From Engraulis encrasicolus (taxonomy: Eukaryota; Chordata; Actinopteri; Clupeiformes; Engraulidae), in assembly GCF_034702125.1 (NCBI RefSeq), contig NC_085876.1:24703307-24767306 (forward strand): a stretch of 64,000 nt of DNA, given 5' to 3'. Shown one piece after another: positions 1 to 13,800 of the stretch. Positions within the stretch are counted from its first letter, which is position 1. Each line of letters starts with the position of its first letter. A model generated the notes under the pieces. It had not been told where the DNA came from and did no database searches. It saw nothing but the letters and a program-made list of their open reading frames with translations. Position numbers and translations under genes: made by a program.

Positions 1-74
1 AAAAGTTATTTCACTGTTTAATCAGTATTTTTTTTTTAAAGTATGACAGATAGGAGGTGGACAGGCGCTCGTAC

Positions 75-161
75 CAGGAAGCCTCTCTCCTCCACACGGG
101 ATCCCACTTCACACTGCATCTTCAGATAGATATGACCTTCCAGCGGACACAGGAATGGCAC
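75..161 (-). CDS. anln: anln coding exon 23 (codons 1128-1156), entry to PH domain
   Basis: Encodes [20 protein letters not shown], then VEERGFL, the last C2-like strand and the first residues of the PH domain. Acceptor gtgtgtag, donor gtacga, phase 0. The remaining PH exons lie left of the window. Confidence 0.96.
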
Positions 162-1921
162 CTACACACACAGACACACGTTCAAAAACCAATTGGCACG
201 TCAGCATCCTTGTCTCGAGTGCACTCATCAGACCTTCTGCAAACAACCTCAACAAATTCCAACTCAAATCACTCACACACACCAAAAGTGCATTTTGCAG
301 GTGAACCAAATATTAAATATTAGTAGAACCCAAACACCATCAAAAATAATTGTGTTACTAAAAATGGGAATCAATTAAATCCCCCAAGTGCACGTTAGGT
401 GTATTACTCGTAAAATGTGTAGTGACCTTTTTCTGAAACATGTCACTGAGTAGCTCTCTCTCAAGCCCTTCATATTTGATCTAAAAGAGACAAACACATG
501 GGTGTGGATAAGTCAAACTGAGGCTGCAGGCTGACTCCAAGGAAACAGTTGCCAAACCAACGGAGGAAGGATCAACCAGGAAGGATGGCTCAGCTGTATG
601 GCCTCTTTCTGTTATTACTGTTGGGTGCTGTATGTTCTGCAGTGTGTGTATGTGCATGTGTGTTTCTTTAAAGACACATTGATACAGGGGTAGTGAATGC
701 AGCAAAGTATTAAAATATATAAAATATAAAAATAACAAAATCATAAAAGAACAAATTTAAAAAAGCTCAATGTTAATTTTTAAAGCATTTTTGTAGCACG
801 CAACAACAGTGTGGAGGAGGGTGTTCTGCACCAATTGTACCTTCTCCAGAGGGAACTTGTTCTTGCCAATGGAGGCCAGCGTTAGCTTGTGAGAGCCCAC
901 AAGGGAGAAATTGCTGGTGCGCACAGCATTAGGTCCCCCGGGGCTGGCTACAACTGTGGACACACACGGACACTGATGCTCAGGACGGATTTGTACGGTG
1001 AGAAAAACGGCACATTTATTTCCTGAATCACGAATGCCAAAATGTCAAGAGCGTGTGGTGGAGAGCCTTACCTGGAGTTTGCAGATTACTCTTCTGCAAT
1101 GGACACAAAAAACACATGTAGCATATTAAAAAACACAGCTAAACCATGACGGCCACCTTAAATAATGACATCTGCATGAATTGTAGAGTTCACATGTAGG
1201 ATCCATCTTTATAGCACTAAAAAAAACGTTGAAATGGACGAGTTATATCAGAATTTCTGGTCTGCTAGTACCAGTTAGGTTGCCCATAGCTGAATGATTT
1301 AACACTGTTAACTGCTACCAAAATAGTAATAGCGCCATGCTCGTAACCATGTAAGGTGGATAGAGAAAAAGAGGCTAAAGTAAACCCGATGTAGAGTGGG
1401 CCAGAGCACTTACGGTTATGGCCAGGAAGCGCTTAGGAGTGATAGCCTAGACAAGAGCAGAAAGCAGAGGGGAAAAAACAAAATAAAAATTAGTCTTGAC
1501 ACACAAAGAAACATCAGGTGTTACTGTTCAACCAAGAAACAACAAGGGCTATCTGAGAAGTCCACAGTATGTCCACCATTTTGAATGTTTGTTTTGTACA
1601 CTACAACAATTTCATCAGCTATTCATGAAAGAATGAACTGTATACCCAGGATCACATAGCCGCAAGTAGCGTTTCATAATTGTGAATTTTGGATAGTGCT
1701 TGTTGTCTCAGCAATAAATTGTCAGCGGTCCTACTGTCAAGAATGAATGAGATCTATCTAAGAGTCGGGAAGGTGCATTTTAACCAAAGTTGGTGAGGTG
1801 CAGTGGATCAAAACCCTGTCTGAATCCCCCACCATGTGTAGAAATCATGAACACCTGAGTTACAAAAGCTGTAGGGGTGCAGGCCCAGTGTGCATGTATT
1901 GAAGTTAGTGAGTGTGTGAGT

Positions 1922-1968
<47 letters not shown>

Positions 1969-2074
1969 TGTGTGAGTGTGTGAGTGTGTGTGTGTGTGTG
2001 TGTGACAATGTCTTCCTTGAACACCGAACAACCTTGTGTCATACCGCATGTCCTTTCTGTGCATGTCTTAGGGC

Positions 2075-2114
<40 letters not shown>

Positions 2115-3066
2115 CGTGCGTGCGCGTTGTCCTCAAGCACCCAACAAACAGTGGCATACCGAAAAGCACACGTCGTGGAGCTCATGAACACACTCCAGAA
2201 GGATCTAGACACACACATATCCATGCCTCAACAATAGCCTTTGATTTCAAAACTTGCACATTCATTACAAATTACAACTAAAAGTATCTAATAAGTTTAG
2301 CCATTATTTACCTTTTTACATTGTAACCCATCAAGACCTGACATGTTTAAAGGTTGTATTGTAGGCGTGCTACGGTCTTAATGGGTTAATAGTGCACTAT
2401 AAAAACATAGTAGTGTGGTCTTTAAGGAGCTGCTTACACATATTTGGAAATTTTAATGTGATACTGCAGGATTTGACATTGAACCCTATTTCCTACTGTA
2501 GTAAGTCAGTCTTGTAGACCACATGTGGAGATTTTTTCTCCCCATATTCCAAGCAGTCTGTGTAATTCCAGAGGTCGCTGGTGCTAGGCTATAGCGCAGG
2601 TGAACCACTTTTGGGTAGCCTCTAGACTTGGGCACCCCAGGGCCTGTCTGTATTCCCTCAGTACCTTTGATTTGGTGGGCTTCTTCCTCTTGTCTGAGTG
2701 CAGCTCTCTTTTGTGAACCTGAGGTGAAATGCAGATGGAAAGTCAATTCAAAGTTTTTTTAATGGCAAGTAGTAAAAGATTAAGTTCACAACAGAATGAA
2801 ATAAACTACTACTAAATTGATATGTTAAAAACAGAAGATAGTTGCAGTAGATATCGAAGTGCCAAGAGGACTAAGGTTGTGACGAGGGCAAAACATCTCA
2901 CCAGGTAGTAGACTTCAATGTCAATCTCAAAGTCGTTTGACACGTTCGGCCTGCGATGGGAGAAGAGTTACACATTGACATTTTGGTAAAAAAAAGGAGA
3001 GCAGAAAATGAAACTCACACAAAAACATGCCTTCACCTTCTCAAAGTTCAAACTTGGTGAGCAGAG

Positions 3067-3165
<99 letters not shown>

Positions 3166-5750
3166 ACTCACAGTTCAAACTTGGTGGCGAATGTGAGGGC
3201 ATCTCCACTCAGTGCGCTGCGTGTGTTGGCCAAGGGAGTAGCCACGCTGTTCTCAGGCCCGGCACGGATCATCACGAAGAAGTAATGACTACTCAACTCT
3301 ACAAACACACACCACACAACACAACACATATTCTTACACTTTTCAGGCAAAGCATACATTCTTTAAGTCCCGGTAACATATATGAGAAATATCAGGATAC
3401 TGTCCCAAGATGGCAGTGCACAGGGGCTACGCCAAAAGGGTGAACACAGCATCTAGTATTCATATCTATTAGGGCTGCACGATATCAGATTAAAAAAATA
3501 AAATAATAATAATAATAATAAAATAATAAAAAAATAACAACAATACTCGATAACAGCATGCAATACCTCGATAACGATATTTGGAAATATAGCTGAGTGT
3601 TTTTCTCGTCACTTATTTCTCGGTCTGTGTGGGTGGTGTGGCTTTGGTCGCGCCGGGCTTCTTGTGTATTTGTTGACATTCAGCAAGTGATTGGACTGCA
3701 TAGAAATGTTTTACTTGTTTTCGCGATACGCATATCGCCACTCTTGATATAGTGATTTCGATACATTTTCAATATACTGTGCAGCCCTAATATCTATGAC
3801 ATACAAGAGCACACAGCAGCACACTCACCTGGTCTGTTGGCGGTGGAGCAGACGAAGTCCGCCTTGAGTGGCAGGCGGAGCTCCAGTAGGCTGATGGAGC
3901 CTTTGGAGGCCGTGGCAGAGGCCCCCTCCCCGGGGCCCCCTCTTTGGTCCACACCGGGGCCCGCGGCCTTCACACGCTCCAGCTCTGCCTTCAGGGCCAC
4001 GCGACGCTCCGCTGTGGGGACACAGACACACAGTTACATAAACATAGAACTACAAGAAATGTACACCATGCCTCTATGCATGCCCCTATGCGTACCTATC
4101 TGGTCTTTGAGCAATCAGTCAGTTAGACATTTTTAGTACGACATTTTTAGACATGGATCGGGCACCACAGAGTCCAGACCTCCTTGATTATCTTTGTGAT
4201 GTGCTGAAGAAGGTTCTTCACAGCATTCGGCCCTAGTACTGTCATCAATGCAATATCTTGGTAAATGTGAACCGTATTCAAGGCTTAAGGGCAGCAACAT
4301 ATTAGTGTGTGCGTGTTTTTTTTTTTTGCCAGGCTGTGTAAAATAACACCGGAAAAATAATTCGCCAAGCATGCATTGAAAGGAGGCTGGAGAGAGCACA
4401 GACTGTGTTTGTGCCATCACCTAGAGCAGTGGTTCCCAACCTTTTTCTTAAGCGACCCATGTTTTTACTATTGTAAGCTTTGGTGACCCAACCACGCGAG
4501 CGCCCGCACGAGACGGAGTCACAAGATGCCCTCCGTTTCCTGCGAAAAGTTATTTTAGTTATTTTATTCCTCAATTCGTCTTTGGTCAAATATAGAATAA
4601 ATGTTTAATGTAGCACTTACAATTTGTTGTGTCTATGCATTTATTAGTTAAATGCTTTGTCTTTTATTCAACATGGGCTATATATATTTAAAACGAAACC
4701 CCTTAAAATCAAGAGGGCTCCGCGACCCCCTGTGGATCTTTGGCGACCCATAGGTTGGGAACCACTGACCTAGAGCAAGGTTCCTACAAGTTTCTTCAAG
4801 TAAAATTCAAGGCTTTTTAAGGTATTATTTTCAAATTCGTGAATTTAATGTTTTGAGGACTTCTTAAGACCCCGCGGGAACCCTGTAGAGGCAATGTAAA
4901 GCAAAGCACGTTTCCTCCAGCTGCTGGCAAGGGTCAGGGCAGGATTCCTTGAGATGGCCGGCCCGTGTTCAACCCATCTTTTGAGCATTCAGCAGAAAGG
5001 CCATGAACCCTGTTTGATCCCTGCCATGACCGGCCAATCAGACACAGTACAGTTGGTACCAGCTGCCACTAGTCAAGCCAGAGGCTGTTGGCAAGGCAAG
5101 TTATAACATTCACACTGACATCTGACCCTGATCTGACCCATGTTTTGGTCTGTGATAGACAGCATGTAGTAGGGCTCCACGATTATGGAAAAAATCATAA
5201 TCAAGATTATTTGTCAAAATCATAATCACGATTATTAATCACTATTATTGATTTTTGCAGATTTTTTTGAAAATTATAACAAGATGAAATATAACCAAGA
5301 ATGAATTACATACGGGATGAGCAAAATAAAATGAATTGTAATAATTATGTAAAGGCAATAGCATGAAACTTAAGTGGACAGATCTCTGGCCAGAAACACC
5401 AGCCTGTCAGTATGTTCTGGCTTCAAGGACGCTCTCAAAAGTAGGTCACTATTGCCACGATTAAATCACGACTAAAATCATGAGTTCGATTTCACTATTT
5501 TATCACGATTTTGATTATTTTACGATTAATTGTGCAGCCCTAGCATGTAGGTAGATGGGTGTGAGTGGGCCATTGTGTGTGTGTGTGTGTCTATGGCGAG
5601 TTAACTCACTGGCTATAAGCAATAGTCTCTCTGCCTCCACTTGTGAGACCTTGCTGTGTGTGTGTGTGTGTGTGTGCGCGTGTGTGCGTGTAAAACTCAC
5701 TGGCTATGAGCAGTAGTCTCTCTGCCTCTGCCTCCACTTGGGATCCCTTG

Positions 5751-5832
<82 letters not shown>

Positions 5833-6451
5833 GTAACTCACTGGCTATGAGCAGTAGTCTCTCTGCCTCTGCCTCCACTTGTGACCCCTTGCCGTGCTCC
5901 TCGTCTGTGCAGCAGTTGAGCGCCTGGCTGGCCTGGTGGATCACCGTCTGCTGCAGGTTCAGCTCATTGGTCAGCTCCTGAGGAACAGGCACAGAGATTT
6001 TTGTCATTTGCTATTTTGTGAAAGTTCAAAAGTATTGCAAACAAATTAAATCATTTTTCATGAATCAATCTGGGCAGATATCGATAGCAGTATCGGTATA
6101 TCCCCTAAATACTTGCTTATACTCAAACACTTGCCGATAACAGGCACCGATACCGCCATTACAGCAAACAACTCAACACCTCGTCACATTCTGTTGTCTT
6201 AAAAGCAGCATCGGGAAAAACCGCCGCCTCATACATTTACTAACATTTAAATCTACATGGAAATCTGTACAGGGAATCGGCAAGTACAGAAATGAATGTA
6301 CTAGTACTGGTTTTCAAAAAGTGGTATCGTGCATCCCTAAATCAATCCCAACCTTACAATGTGTGCAGATTATACAGGCATAGCATGTGGTTGATTAAGG
6401 CCCCTTTTGTTAATAGCTTCTCCTAAAGTTGATGTACTGTTCAAATTAACA

Positions 6452-6507
<56 letters not shown>

Positions 6508-6974
6508 TACATGCCTGAGTTTATTTAATTGTATTTTGTACATGTATTTCACCTGCCCAGGGACTGCAGATGGAAATTGGCTTGTAAGCTAATCTGCTGC
6601 AGGTCATCTTTTTACGTTTGTAACTAATGTATTTTGCACATGGTCCCTGTTGAAATAAACAAAATTAAACTAAACGTAAAGGATGAGGAATAATGGGACA
6701 CCAGGGTTAGAATTAGTGTTTTAGTCACTATGGCAGGGGCACATGAGGGCTCAGTGTAAACAAACGTGCCGTTGGTGGCTGCTCTGTCCAATGACTGCAC
6801 TAGATCCCATTGTGACTGTTGGTGCTGTGCCCTTTCTATGTACAGTTAATGGTCTTGTCAAACAGCGACCCATTGTGAGGGAGCAGTGGTGACTAGTCTG
6901 CCATCAAACACAGCTGTTCCGAGATGGACAGTCACAAATCAACTCGATCAAAGCTCAGAACAACCCCTAAATTG

Positions 6975-7044
<70 letters not shown>

Positions 7045-7201
7045 GCACACACACACACACACACAGTCGTTAACATATTCCAGGCAACAGCGTCACCCCT
7101 TACCCCCCATGAACATATGACTTTTTTTTTTTTTTACAGCAGCTACAGTGTGACAAAAATGTGAGCCTTATGTAAGTATGTAACTTTGTTTCTGTACTCC
7201 A

Positions 7202-7278
<77 letters not shown>

Positions 7279-10200
7279 CTCATCACCTTCATCTTCTGCT
7301 TGATGCTGACATGGCTGGCTGCCCTGCTCTGCTGCTCGGCCCTCTGGGATACGTCTTCCTTGCGAACGATCACCTGCTTCACGTGCTGCCGCTCCGTCTC
7401 TGCCTTCACGCGCGTCGACCTGTACGCATCGATACTGGGAAGGAAACACACAGAGATAGTCCATCACACACGCGTCGACCTGTACGCATCGATACTGAGA
7501 ACACACAGAGATAGTCCATCATACACGCGTCGACCTGTACGCATCGATACTGGGAAGGGAACACACAGAGATAGTAAATCACACACGCGTCGACCTGTAC
7601 GCATCGATACTGGGAAGGGAACACACAGAGATAGTCCATCATACACGCGTCGACCTGTACGCATCGATACTGAGAACACACAGCGATAGTCAATCATATA
7701 CAGTCTGCCTGTTCGCATCGGTACTGGAACAAGGACAGGAATAGGAATAGGTACCGCTAGTCAACTACACGCGTCCTACACAATAGGAATACTCAATACC
7801 ACACAGGCCAATCACACTCGACCTGGAGTGCGTTCCTTGATTGTAAAGCAATCTCCCATTGATAACCTGTTAAGTTGCTAGTTGTTTAGCAACAGCACTC
7901 AGCACTAGAAACAGGGTCGCGTACACATTGATACTGGGAACAGATGGTCAACCTGGACATAGGGATAGTCAATCACGTAAAACCAAAACTCAGGTTGACC
8001 TGTACGCATCGACACTGACCGTGACACCACACAGGGTTAGATAGATAATCAATTGAACACACAGACAGTCAGCCTGTAATGTATACTGTAGTACGCCTCA
8101 TATGTGTGTGCGACGTGCGTCCTACCTGTAGAGCAGGTTCTGCTCCTCGTCTGGGTTCTCCAGGCTGTCGGAGGAGCCGGCGCGGAGCATGCGAACCCTC
8201 TGGAACCTGCTCTGCCGCGAAGACGAGGAGCTCTCCGGAGTGCTGCTCTTCTCCAGGAAGGAGCTGGCCGGGGTCGACGTCTACACACACACAGACAGAC
8301 AGACAGACACACACATAATCACCTTGCATCAGGTTTAAATAGGGATACATAGAAACCCAGTCTAGCTGGGGCTTACTCTGCATCAGATCAGAAAACTGAA
8401 AACAATCAGATCAGAGGACTTGGCTCCTAACTTTCTGACAGAAGGATTAAGAAAATGTGTCTTCTGCTGATCCAGGTTCTCCTGATAGAAGTGTTGTGAT
8501 GAACTCTTTTGCCAATGATATAAGACTTTTATACGTGCATAAGTGTTGTCATCACCCTTGAGTGTTTAGTGCAGGTCTTACAAGGTCAAGAGAACAGCAT
8601 GCAAATTAAAAGGTAACTAATTTCATAGTGAAAGCAATCTGGCGCATCAAAAACAAACCAGGGCTCGCAAAAACAAATGATCCTAGCCTGGTGCATCGGC
8701 TGGTTTCATTTCACTTTGATGATACCGGTCTGTCTGACCTCACAGCTTTAGAATCACTGAACCAACAGCAGTCGTTTGGTCAAGATGCACATACATGCTG
8801 AACTACAAACTACTACCCAAGAATGGATTGGCATCATGGTGGTTTCATTGTCCTTCTTGAATTATATCACCAAATGGTACCTCTTGATAAACTAAAAGCC
8901 TGGTTTAGACTCGTCCTTCAGTTGGAGGACACGCACTGTCAACAGGGGGTAGTGGCAGATTAAGTACCCAAACAGCCACGCCCCCTCTTTTAGCGCTGAA
9001 AAGACCCCTTGCCGCGATCAATTTATATTTCCCCCAGGTTGAATTGTCCGCAATCTGCCGACTCCCCCCTCCCTCGCTGACAGCGTGTGTTGCCCAACTG
9101 AAGGAGGAGTCTAAACCAGGCTTAACCCAGTACCTAAATTAGTTCGGCCTTCACTTTCACTTACAAATAAGTTGTTGAAGTGAAATTAAATGGAGTGGAT
9201 GCACTACTAGGAGGTAACAGCCAGGTTAAAATGACCCATCAACAGGCAACAAAACAAAATGGTAAGTTAGAAGCAGGGCTCTTAATTAACAACAACCAAC
9301 CGGTCAAATTTAATTTTGGCTAGTAGGGAAAAAAAACAACTTTCTAGCCACTTTGACCCATTAGTGAGTGTGTGTTTGCCTAATAAGATCAACAGCTAAG
9401 CCATTTTGGCTGGTGATGAAAAGTTAATTTAGAGCCCTGGGGCCGGATTCACAAAGAATCTTAAGAACAAAATAGTTCTTAACTGATACTTTTCTCTTAG
9501 TCAAAAGTTAAGAAGATTCCATATTCACAAACAGACTTCTTGAGTTGTTTCTTAACTTTCTTCCTAAGATTTTCCCTAAGAAAACTTTTGTGAATCCGTC
9601 CCCTGGTTAGAAGTCAGATGAGGCCATCATCAGCCTAGTCCATGACAAAGTACTTTGTTAGTGTGTCAACCTTGACAAACGATCTTGCATTACAGACTGT
9701 TAACTGGGGAATGATGACAGCATCAACACAACTTGGGTTTAGATTTTAGACACAATTACTGATAAAATCAGCAGGTCTGTTTGGCAGTTTTAGACATCTC
9801 CACACTAGTCAGCTGAGGAGGAGCGGACCAAATCCATGCCTGTGATTAAGACAGACATTTTCATTGTTAGTGTTGTCAGTTCCACCAGTAAGGAACTCAC
9901 AGGCCAGTGACCAGCACAGTCCAGTTCCTCAGGCTGAGAGGAGACCAGGCCATCATCATCTGGTTCAAGGGAGCTCTTCTCATCAGAGAGAAACACAGAC
10001 ACGTCTAGCTAGTGAAGGAGAAAGCACACATTTGAGCTTGTGCGTGTGTGTGTGTGTGTTTGACAAGTATATTGCAGGTGTTACGTTATCATTTTCTGCA
10101 TTAAGGTTATACCATAGTGTTTGGTAATCTGAAATTATATTGTGGCGCTACAATGACATCACAATGTTTTGAACAGTTAAAGTACCAGTTCAGTCAATTT

Positions 10201-10846
10201 CAACATGCAGTTGTAATGCTCACACTACCCTGGACTTGTCAGTACCTGAGGTTTTTTCTTTTTCTTCTTCAGCCTTTTCCGAGATCCTAGTCATTGTAAT
10301 GGAGGCAGTGCTTTGTTTACATTTAAAAAAAAAACATTTTTATTTATTCCCAGAAACATCCGAAAGGTTATACAACACCAGCAGACAACTAGCAAACAGC
10401 GGTACCTTTTGGGAAAATATTTGGAGTAGGCCTATGTTAATTAAAAAAAAAAAATGTAAACAAACGCTGCCCCCATTAGAATAGCTCATATCTCGGAAAG
10501 GGCTTAGCCAAAAAATGTGGCATCACCGGGCACTGACAAGTCAAGGGTAGCGTGAGCAATACAACAGCATATTGAAATTGACTGAACTGGTCCTTTAAAT
10601 ATCAATTGACTGGGAAAAATGACGAGTGACTGGTAGATTTCAGAATCTAACCTGCCAAAGTGACTGGTGGGGAATCCCCTGGCGCTGTAGATGGCGGTAG
10701 CGCACATCTTACACAAGCCGGCCCCAAACGCCACAGAAAGAGTCCACGAATGAAGGGCCCCCTTAGAAGACCGAATTTGAGCACACTCCTTTACATTGGG
10801 TAGGTGTGATTTGGTTCATCTTTCTACAACTAGCTGAAGCCACAGT

Positions 10847-10880
<34 letters not shown>

Positions 10881-13800
10881 AACTCACCAGTAGTTTCCTC
10901 TCTGGGCTTTTGACGGCTGCTGCCACAGTCTCGGTCAGCAGAGACATGGAGGAGATGTTCAGTGCGTCCTCTTCATCATCATCCTCTTCTCCAACACTCT
11001 GCTCATTGCTCTCCTCCAGCACTCCATCAAACAGCTCGTTGATCACCGCTGAGTTGATGGAGGAACCGTCCACGTTCATTTCCTTCTCAATCACTTCCTC
11101 TTCATCCTTCTTATCTTCCTCTTCCTCGACTGCCTTCACTCTCTCTTCGTGACTTCTCTCTGCACCTGGAGCACAAAATGGATGTTAGCACTGCTAAAGT
11201 GGCAGCAGCTCCTCACACTACAAGGTAGAGGATGGAGCCGAGAGACAAAATGGACAGCGAATCTCCACATACCATCTTTCTCAACTTCCTTGAACTCTAC
11301 TGTCTTCTTCTCAGCTAAACCTTCCATCTTCTTCCTTGGGCTCGACGTGACACAGGGCGATGTGGGAGCTACAGGAGAGAGAAAACGGGTTAGTTCTTTA
11401 AGGCCTGATATAAAATACATAAACACAAGTTCAAATTCTATTAAGCACTCAACTAACAACCACAGTCTGCAAATCATCACTGGTTGTCTTCAGCCAACAG
11501 AATGCGCAAGACATCAAAAGGCATGCAAGCATACAGAACCTAATCATGACGTCTAGCAAAAAGAGCTTGGCAGTGGGTCCCATTGCTTACCACTAGACTA
11601 GAGTCTTCTGACTAAGACCCCATTATAGAGCTCTATGGATTTTTTTTATTTTTATAAGCGCATCAATTCAAGCCTCTTGTTTACACATTGATGGAGTTTT
11701 AGAAATCACTTCTTTACCCCTGGTTTTAAAAATATCCTTTTTAGGTAGCTAAAAACCTGGTACTTAATATGTAAAACAGAACCCACTTAAAAAATATCCA
11801 CATAGGTGTAACCATGGCCTAAGACGACCTGTATGCATGAGGGTGGTTCTGGGACAGGATCTGTACCTTTTGACTTCATCTCAGTGTCTGTGCTCACATC
11901 ACCAACAGAGGGGGCCAGAGACTCTTTGCTGGAATCCCTCTCCTGCAGAAACAGAGAACATGCATGACAATGTGTGATGGGGGGCCAGTGGCAGACAATC
12001 TGGATTGAGAAAGCCAGAGTGCTGCCCAGATATCCCTTCTGCCTGTGCTCCTTTACACAGGTGATTCTGCCAATTAGCTCAGAAACCTGGCTGAATTAGT
12101 GTGGTAATCAGAATCAGATTGTAGCCAGAATTGGCTAAAGAAGAGATGTGGCAGGGTTTCTACTTTCCAAATCCAGGATGACTAGAATTATGGATGGATC
12201 ATTGCGATGAGCATGGGCTCTTAACACCAACACCGTACAATATAATTTGACTTTAATTATTCAGAGAAACAACAAAAATAAGATGGCCATTCACCTTCGA
12301 GTCACTCCTGTTGAATGAGGCTTCTGGTTTGGTGTTCCTCACGGCGTTGCCCTTCTGGAAGCGACTGCGTATCTGGGCCAGCTCCATCTCCCGCTCCTAT
12401 ACACGCACACAATGAATGATGTACAGATATACGTGTACTAGGGCTGTAACAATATTGTATCGAATCAAGGAATCGTGATACGCAGTGTCACAATACTGCA
12501 TCGTGATACAGGAAGGCAGTATCGTGATATGCCCTTCTCAAAAGTTACCCTTCAGTCCAGAAAAGTGAAAAGTGAAAGCCCATTGGGAAACTCCAAACTC
12601 CAACTCCCATTGTCATTGTGACACAGCACTCCACAGCACACAAGTGAACACTGCACACAACGAAATTGCATTTATGCCTCACCCGTGCAAGGTGGCAGCC
12701 CTCAGTGGCGCCCCATGGGGAGCAGTGCGGTGGGACGGTACCATGCTCAGGGTACCTCAGTCATGGAGGAGGATGGGGGAGAGCACTGGTTGATTACTCC
12801 CCCACCAACCTGGCGGGTCGGGAGTCGAACCGGCAACCTCTGGGATGCAAGTCTGACGCCCTAACCGCTCACCCATGACTGCCCAACAACCACATATGAG
12901 GTGATGGTGCATCCAAGCTTCAAATCAATATCCTTAATATTTTTTGAAACTTTTTAAAACATTACTAGTAGCCTCTTGTAACCTATTCTACCTAAAGCAA
13001 TCATCAAAATTGTGGGGTGTATCGAACCGTAGATCAAAAACCATGATACGAACCGAATCGTAAGTTGAGTGGCTCGTTACAGCCCTAACGTGTTCATACA
13101 CACACTGCATCTTTCTGTAGCTCAGTTAACAGAACAATACCTATAGGCCACGCGCACACGCACACTTGAGCAGTGGCATACATTTCCAAGCAGCATTGGA
13201 AATGAGAGGTCTTGTGATGATTGCATGCCATGTGATGGCTAAATACAACCCCTGGCGATGCCTGAATAATAGAGACAAAGAAGCTCCCGCACACTGTTCA
13301 CATTTCAGGTCATTACACCGAAACGTCGCAAGTAAAAATTCTGCAAATGTGAACAGTGTGCGGGAGCTTCTTTGTCTCTATACGTTGGTGACCCAGTGGA
13401 ACCACTCCTACGGACCTGGGAAAAGGAGGTGTGCAGGAATCCGAAAAATAGTACTACAGATGCCTGAATAAAAAGCGCCATACCATCTTCTGCTTCTGGG
13501 TGAGGTCAGCAGTGGTGGAGGTGGGGGTGGTGCCCTGGATCTTGTTCAGTCTCTCCTGTATCAGGAGGGATTTGGGGGTGCCACTGGAAGCGGCGGCGGT
13601 GGCAGCTGGGGTAGTGGGGGTCCCCTTGGACACGGACGGGGAGTTCTTGTTGGTGTTCAGCTCCTGGCACCTCTCCCCAAAACGCTCCAGGAACGACTTC
13701 ACACCTGTGGGAGAGGAGGACCACAGACAAGAGAAAGAACTGAACCAAGGGTGTGCACACCTGAACAACTTGCCCACCGCACGGACGCGCGCACGCACGC

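Noticed and set aside
5606..6007. Long open frames of His-Thr or Cys-Val repeats over CA/GT tracts (also 23304-23711, 31321-31872, 44005-44820, 60731-61449 and others)
   Set aside because: Dinucleotide repeats have no stop codons in most frames. These frames have no conserved protein content outside fragments of real exons.
7411..7690. CRISPR-like array of repeats and spacers
   Set aside because: The spacers are also repeated, the unit derives from an anillin exon edge, and the context is an animal intron.
7464..7718. Open frame with a repeated SMRTGRRV peptide
   Set aside because: It is the minisatellite read in a frame not used by exon 14.
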